Part shown: positions 60,832 to 64,000 of the stretch, in pieces
How positions within the stretch are numbered: position 1 is the stretch's first letter
How the letters are laid out: the number at the start of each line of letters is the position of its first letter
Source of the DNA: Exiguobacterium aestuarii
Lineage (GTDB): Bacteria; Bacillota; Bacilli; Exiguobacteriales; Exiguobacteriaceae
DNA: 64,000 bases
Assembly (NCBI RefSeq): GCF_020171655.1
Contig: NZ_JAIVAC010000001.1
Coordinates: 2,016,723 to 2,080,722, forward strand
Direction of reading: 5' to 3'
Position numbers and translations under genes: made by a program
The notes under the pieces: generated by a model
The model's input: only the letters and a program-made list of their open reading frames with translations
The model's database searches: none
Told to the model about the DNA's origin: nothing

Positions 60832-61466
60832 TAGAATAGTTGTTTCATCGAGTACCAAATCCACTCGAACATTTGGTCAATCTGTTCAAGCTCACCTGTC
60901 ACTTGACCGGCACTGGCTAAATACGCACGACCATTCACAGCGGTCGCGTCACCTTTGACCGTTCCTTCGATTCGTAAATCGCCACCTTGAACGGTGATAT
61001 CCTTCTCGACCGTTACACCGGCTGGCACAATGACTTCGTTCTCTGACACGACAACCCCTGGTACTTTTGTATAGGTCATCGTCTCAGATGCACTGTTCCA
61101 GAGTCCAAGTGTCGCGCTAGACATTAGACTGAAGAACAGGACCGCCGCGATTAAAGCCGGGTGTCGTTGTAGCCAAGTGATTTGTTTCGAGTGCGGTTTT
61201 CGTTCTTTTCGGATTGGTTTTGATAACGGAACGACCGTATCGGGTGCTTTTTGTACAGGTGCTTCAGGCAAAGCGGCCATCACACGTGCAGTAAAATCGG
61301 CTGATAACTTTGGACGAGGCAATGCTTTCAGTTCTGCGTCGATTCGTTCATATTGTAGATACGACTCGTATAATTCATCGTCTTCTAACAATTGACGCAA
61401 TTCGTCAGATTCTTCGGGCAAAACGCCATCTTCCAAATATTGTTGTACTTTTTCTTCAGGAGTCAA
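60831..61466 (-). CDS. rsiW: Anti-sigma-W factor, zinc-less RsiW
   Basis: 211 residues, TTG start overlapping the sigW stop. N-terminal cytoplasmic anti-sigma domain (1-100), one membrane helix (about 103-123) and an outer part with EKDITVQGGDLRIEGTVKGD and YLASAGQVTGELEQIDQMF that matches Bacillus RsiW. The usual zinc anti-sigma motif HxxxCxxC is absent; the protein has no cysteine. It should hold SigW until cleaved by site-1/site-2 proteases. Confidence 0.92.
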   Translation of the reverse strand: MTPEEKVQQYLEDGVLPEESDELRQLLEDDELYESYLQYERIDAELKALPRPKLSADFTARVMAALPEAPVQKAPDTVVPLSKPIRKERKPHSKQITWLQRHPALIAAVLFFSLMSSATLGLWNSASETMTYTKVPGVVVSENEVIVPAGVTVEKDITVQGGDLRIEGTVKGDATAVNGRAYLASAGQVTGELEQIDQMFEWIWYSMKQLF

Positions 61467-62038
61467 TTGAACCCCTCCCTATTTTGAAAGATTGTTTTTA
61501 ACATTTCTCTTCCCCGGAAGATCCTTGTTTTAACCGTTGCGACCGGCATGTCGATCATCACGCTGATTTCTTTTAATGACAAATCATCCACGTACTTTAG
61601 TAGTAAGGGAATACGATATTTGTCGGGGAGTTGCTTGATCGCTTCATGCATCTCACTTCGAATTTCGCGATGAACCACTTGGGCATCGGGTTGGGGCGCT
61701 TCATCAGCTAAGTGGTCTTGATAGGTCAAACCGTCTGTACCTGCAATTTCGGCATCCATCGAATACTCTGGCTTCCGTTTCCTCAATCGATCGATGGCAA
61801 CGTTCGTTGTGATTCGATAGAGCCATGTTTTGAACTTATATTGTGCGTCATACGTATCGATTCGTGTATACGCACGAATGAACGCTTCCTGGGCAGCGTC
61901 TTCCGCTTCGCCACGATCATACAAAATTTTATAGGCGATTGCAAAGACGCCATCCTTGTATAGTTCTACCAGTTCGGCAAACGAATCGTGATTCCCCGCC
62001 CTCAATTCATCTACCAAACGGGTGGTCAGCCGTTCCAT
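61463..62038 (-). CDS. sigW: ECF sigma factor SigW
   Basis: 191 residues. Region 2 (YKDGVFAIAYKILYDRGEAE, DAAQEAFIRAYTRID, FKTWLYRITTNVAIDRLRKR) and region 4 (QLPDKYRIPLLLKYVDDLSL, KEISVMIDMPVATVKTRIFR) are complete. SigW directs genes for envelope and antimicrobial-peptide stress. The ATG at 62038 has AGAGGGGA. It is read from a SigW-type promoter, so it is self-activated. Confidence 0.96.
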   Translation of the reverse strand: MERLTTRLVDELRAGNHDSFAELVELYKDGVFAIAYKILYDRGEAEDAAQEAFIRAYTRIDTYDAQYKFKTWLYRITTNVAIDRLRKRKPEYSMDAEIAGTDGLTYQDHLADEAPQPDAQVVHREIRSEMHEAIKQLPDKYRIPLLLKYVDDLSLKEISVMIDMPVATVKTRIFRGREMLKTIFQNREGFN

Positions 62039-62081
62039 CAATCCACTTCCCCTCTCCGCTACACATGCGGTCATTTCTATA

Positions 62082-62107
62082 TACGTCTCATGATTCAAAT
62101 GGTTTCA
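62082..62107 (-). promoter_or_regulatory. Sigma-W autoregulatory promoter
   Basis: Minus-strand TGAAAC (62102-62107), 16-bp spacer, CGTA (62082-62085), the sigma-W consensus at the right spacing in front of sigW. Confidence 0.88.
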
Positions 62108-62113
62108 TTTAAA

Positions 62114-62160
62114 ATAAAAAAAGTTTCCACCCCCATTGTAGCAAACGGGTTTGGAAACTG
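62114..62160 (-). terminator. Terminator of rocF
   Basis: Stem AGTTTCCA/TGGAAACT with an internal CCCGTTTG/CAATGGGG part, followed by T7 on the minus strand. Confidence 0.82.
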
Positions 62161-62168
62161 TAAGGAAA

Positions 62169-63071
62169 TCAGACTGTCTCGCCTTCCAATAACAGGTTTT
62201 CTTTTGATTTTATGATCGTTTCACACAGACGATACGCTAAATTTGCCGTCATATCTTCTCGGTCTAACACTGGATTCAATTCAACGAGTTCGACAGCAAT
62301 TAAATCATCTGCTTTCATAGCTTCTGTTAAAATCGCTTTGGCCTCGACTTCTGTCAGACCGCCATCAACTGGTGTCCCAGTGCCAGGTACTAGTGATGCA
62401 TCTAAACTATCCATATCAAAGCTGATATAGAAACGATTGACGCGTTCACGTAGATAATTCAATGCTTCTTGCATGATGATATCGACACCACGCGTTCGCA
62501 CTTCTTCTACAGTAATAACTTTGATGCCAAGTCGATTAATCTCGTTCATTTCCCCTTCATCGATATCACGAAGTGCGATGTATACTAAATGCTCCGGTGA
62601 TAACTTCGGCTCACGTCCGCCCACCTCTGTCAAACGAACGTCACCCATGCCCATTGCAGCCGCAAGCGGCATTCCATGAATGTTACCGGATGGTGACGTT
62701 TCTCCAGTATTCAAGTCAGCATGAGCGTCTACCCAGATGACACCGTATGGTCCTGTTTGAGCCAACCCAGCGAGTGTACCGATTGCCATACTATGATCGC
62801 CCCCAACGATCAATGGGAATCGATTCGCTGTAATCTCGCGATGCACAACTTCCGCCAATTCAGTGACTGTGTGTAGGACACCATCGACTCGCTTCAAGTG
62901 TTCCTCATTTTCACGAATTTCAGATTCCGGTAACACGCGAATCGTATGTTTGACCGTTTCCGATGGCAGGAGTGCCTCCATCCCTAATTCGTTTAATTTT
63001 GCTGGTCCTTGGTCAACCCCGAGTTTCCCTTGACCGTATCGCAGCGGTACATGAATATATGACCATTGCAT
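62169..63071 (-). CDS. rocF: Arginase
   Basis: 300 residues. Arginase splits arginine into ornithine and urea. The Mn2+ ligand motifs GGDHSMAIG, VIWVDAHADLNT and FDMDSLDASLVPGTGTPVDG are intact. The ATG at 63071 has AAAGGGGG at a normal distance; the ATG two codons earlier is too close. It lies between sigW and the tRNA genes. Confidence 0.95.
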   Translation of the reverse strand: MQWSYIHVPLRYGQGKLGVDQGPAKLNELGMEALLPSETVKHTIRVLPESEIRENEEHLKRVDGVLHTVTELAEVVHREITANRFPLIVGGDHSMAIGTLAGLAQTGPYGVIWVDAHADLNTGETSPSGNIHGMPLAAAMGMGDVRLTEVGGREPKLSPEHLVYIALRDIDEGEMNEINRLGIKVITVEEVRTRGVDIIMQEALNYLRERVNRFYISFDMDSLDASLVPGTGTPVDGGLTEVEAKAILTEAMKADDLIAVELVELNPVLDREDMTANLAYRLCETIIKSKENLLLEGETV

Positions 63072-63157
63072 TGCCATTCCCCCTTTGAACGCTTGATAAC
63101 TAAATTGTAAACGCTATCATTCATTTGGTTCAACTCGGCAATACAATGAATAAACAT

Positions 63158-63194
63158 ACAAAAAGGCAACCTGAATGGTGGCAGGCTGCCTTTC
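63158..63194. terminator. Second hairpin downstream of the tRNA cluster
   Basis: Stem GGCA-CCTG/CAGG-TGCC with TTTTT on the minus strand, about 65 bp beyond the main tRNA terminator; possibly a back-up. Confidence 0.6.
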
Positions 63195-63229
63195 TCTGTA
63201 CTCTCATTTGAATGGTTCATGGTTTTAGG

Positions 63230-63262
63230 CAAAAAAAAACTTAAGTCATCACTAACTTAAGA
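63230..63262 (-). terminator. Terminator of the 5S-tRNA transcript
   Basis: Stem CTTAAGTTAGTGATGACTTAAG followed by T9 on the minus strand, 11 bp after the tRNA-Ala CCA end. Confidence 0.88.
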
Positions 63263-63272
63263 AACAAACATA

Positions 63273-63348
63273 TGGTGGAGCCTAGCGGGATCGAACCGCT
63301 GACCTCCTGCGTGCAAGGCAGGCGCTCTCCCAGCTGAGCTAAGGCCCC
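63273..63348 (-). tRNA. tRNA-Ala (TGC)
   Basis: Cloverleaf with acceptor GGGGCCT/AGGCTCC, anticodon TGC and encoded CCA. Confidence 0.97.
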
Positions 63349-63366
63349 GAAACAGGGATAAGAATA

Positions 63367-63441
63367 TGGAGCGGAAGACGGGATTCGAACCCGCGACCCC
63401 GACCTTGGCAAGGTCGTATTCTACCACTGAACTACTTCCGC
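63367..63441 (-). tRNA. tRNA-Gly (GCC)
   Basis: Acceptor GCGGAAG/CTTCCGC, anticodon GCC, T loop TTCGAAT, encoded CCA. Confidence 0.97.
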
Positions 63442-63447
63442 AAAAAA

Positions 63448-63523
63448 TGGTGAGCCATGCAGGGCTCGAACCTGCGACCCTCTGATTAAAAGTCAGATGC
63501 TCTACCAACTGAGCTAATGGCTC
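63448..63523 (-). tRNA. tRNA-Lys (TTT)
   Basis: Acceptor GAGCCAT/ATGGCTC, anticodon TTT, encoded CCA. Confidence 0.97.
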
Positions 63524-63528
63524 AAACC

Positions 63529-63612
63529 TGGTGGGGGGGGGCGGATTCGAACCGCCGAACCCGAAGGAGCGGATTTACAGTCCGCCGCGTTTAGCCACTT
63601 CGCTACCCCCCC
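63529..63612 (-). tRNA. tRNA-Tyr (GTA)
   Basis: 84 nt with a long variable arm, anticodon GTA, all-G/C acceptor GGGGGGG/CCCCCCC, encoded CCA. Confidence 0.96.
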
Positions 63613-63618
63613 GAGGAG

Positions 63619-63691
63619 TGCCGGCGAAAGGATTCGAACCCTCGACCCTCTGATTACAAGTCAGATGCTCTACCAACTGAGCTACACCGGC
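63619..63691 (-). tRNA. tRNA-Thr (TGT), no encoded CCA
   Basis: Acceptor GCCGGTG/CGCCGGC, anticodon TGT. After the discriminator A the sequence reads CTC, so CCA must be added after transcription, unlike its seven neighbours. Confidence 0.95.
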
Positions 63692-63722
63692 ATATATATA
63701 GGTTTGATGTAATACATAAAAA

Positions 63723-63798
63723 TGGTGGAGGATGACGGGATCGAACCGCCGACCCCCTGCTTGTAAGGCAGGTGCTCTCCCAGCTGAGCTAATCCTCC
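63723..63798 (-). tRNA. tRNA-Val (TAC)
   Basis: Acceptor GGAGGAT/ATCCTCC, anticodon TAC, encoded CCA. Confidence 0.97.
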
Positions 63799-63801
63799 AT
63801 A

Positions 63802-63876
63802 TGGTGACCCGTACGGGATTCGAACCCGTGTTACCGCCGTGAAAGGGCGGTGTCTTAACCGCTTGACCAACGGGCC
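63802..63876 (-). tRNA. tRNA-Glu (TTC)
   Basis: Acceptor GGCCCGT/ACGGGTC, anticodon TTC, encoded CCA; 3 bp from tRNA-Val. Confidence 0.97.
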
Positions 63877-63881
63877 TAAAT

Positions 63882-63956
63882 TGGCTCCGCAAGTAGGATT
63901 TGAACCTACGACCTACCGGTTAACAGCCGGTTGCTCTACCACTGAGCTATTGCGGA
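63882..63956 (-). tRNA. tRNA-Asn (GTT)
   Basis: Acceptor TCCGCAA/TTGCGGA, anticodon GTT, encoded CCA; 7 bp after the 5S rRNA end. Confidence 0.97.
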
Positions 63957-63963
63957 ACGATCT

Positions 63964-64000
63964 TGCCTGGCAACGTCCTATCCTCACAGGGGGAGATCCC
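63964..64000 (-). rRNA. 5S ribosomal RNA, 3' end only
   Basis: The minus strand reads GGGATCTCCCCCTGTGAGGA then TAGGACGTTGCCAGGCA, the 3' part of 5S rRNA. The rest lies outside the window, so an rrn operon precedes the tRNA cluster. Confidence 0.9.

Noticed and set aside
62993..63232. 79-codon minus-strand frame upstream of rocF
   Set aside because: It crosses a terminator and the rocF start in another frame, with no domain.
63257..63892. Minus-strand frames over the tRNA genes
   Set aside because: They are translations of the tRNA cluster (repeated SSAGRAPAL-type strings from conserved tRNA arms).
1..64000. CRISPR arrays and prophage genes
   Set aside because: No regularly spaced repeats, cas genes, phage structural genes or integrase were seen.

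Overview
The window looks like a chromosomal segment of a low-to-mid GC Bacillota bacterium of the Bacillales, most like Exiguobacterium. This is inferred from gene content and order (rocF, sigW-rsiW, cdaA-cdaR-glmM-glmS, a 5S-tRNA cluster), strong AGGAGG-type ribosome binding sites, frequent TTG/GTG starts, a glmS ribozyme and TPP riboswitches. No database search was possible, so the genus is not proven.

Layout. 0.1-3.1 kb: DUF4385, GNAT, OsmC and a membrane PAS-GGDEF protein. 3.2-7.1 kb: a thiamin salvage operon (tenA-thiM-thiD-thiE-SDR) behind a TPP riboswitch, with a second TPP riboswitch at 41.2 kb in front of the thiamin-precursor transporter subunit thiW. 7.1-32.7 kb: a long run of small housekeeping and stress genes: several GNAT acetyltransferases, three NUDIX hydrolases, an ANT(6)-like nucleotidyltransferase with a pentapeptide-repeat protein, a PadR-HAAS pair next to an aldehyde dehydrogenase, a copper-binding four-helix protein, pirin, a DksA-like protein, an M23 peptidase and an LD-carboxypeptidase. 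It ends with a quinone/electrophile stress cluster (MhqR-like MarR, ring-cleaving dioxygenase, FMN reductase) that carries two matching operators.

32.76-35.34 kb: an AT-rich island with two overlapping genes, an AAA15/ABC-type ATPase and a DUF4435 TOPRIM-like protein. This is the architecture of the PARIS anti-phage system (AriA-AriB) and is the most notable accessory system here. 35.3-51.2 kb: more chromosomal genes, including a chloramphenicol-acetyltransferase-like domain fused to a TPR domain with an internal start site, a MoxR-DUF58 pair, tandem VOC proteins, an LTA-synthase-like sulfatase, and an MMPL/RND exporter under a MarR repressor with two perfect tandem operators. 51.28-52.70 kb: a solo IS200/IS605-type tnpB element lying just after the stop codon of a DUF975 gene.

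52.7-64 kb: DUF975, DUF2975-HTH, a YdhK-like lipoprotein, then the conserved envelope/cell-wall block, all on the minus strand: rocF; sigW-rsiW from an autoregulatory sigma-W promoter; cdaA-cdaR-glmM (c-di-AMP synthesis and glucosamine-1-P); glmS under its self-cleaving ribozyme; and, upstream of all, the end of a 5S rRNA followed by eight tRNAs (Asn, Glu, Val, Thr, Tyr, Lys, Gly, Ala).
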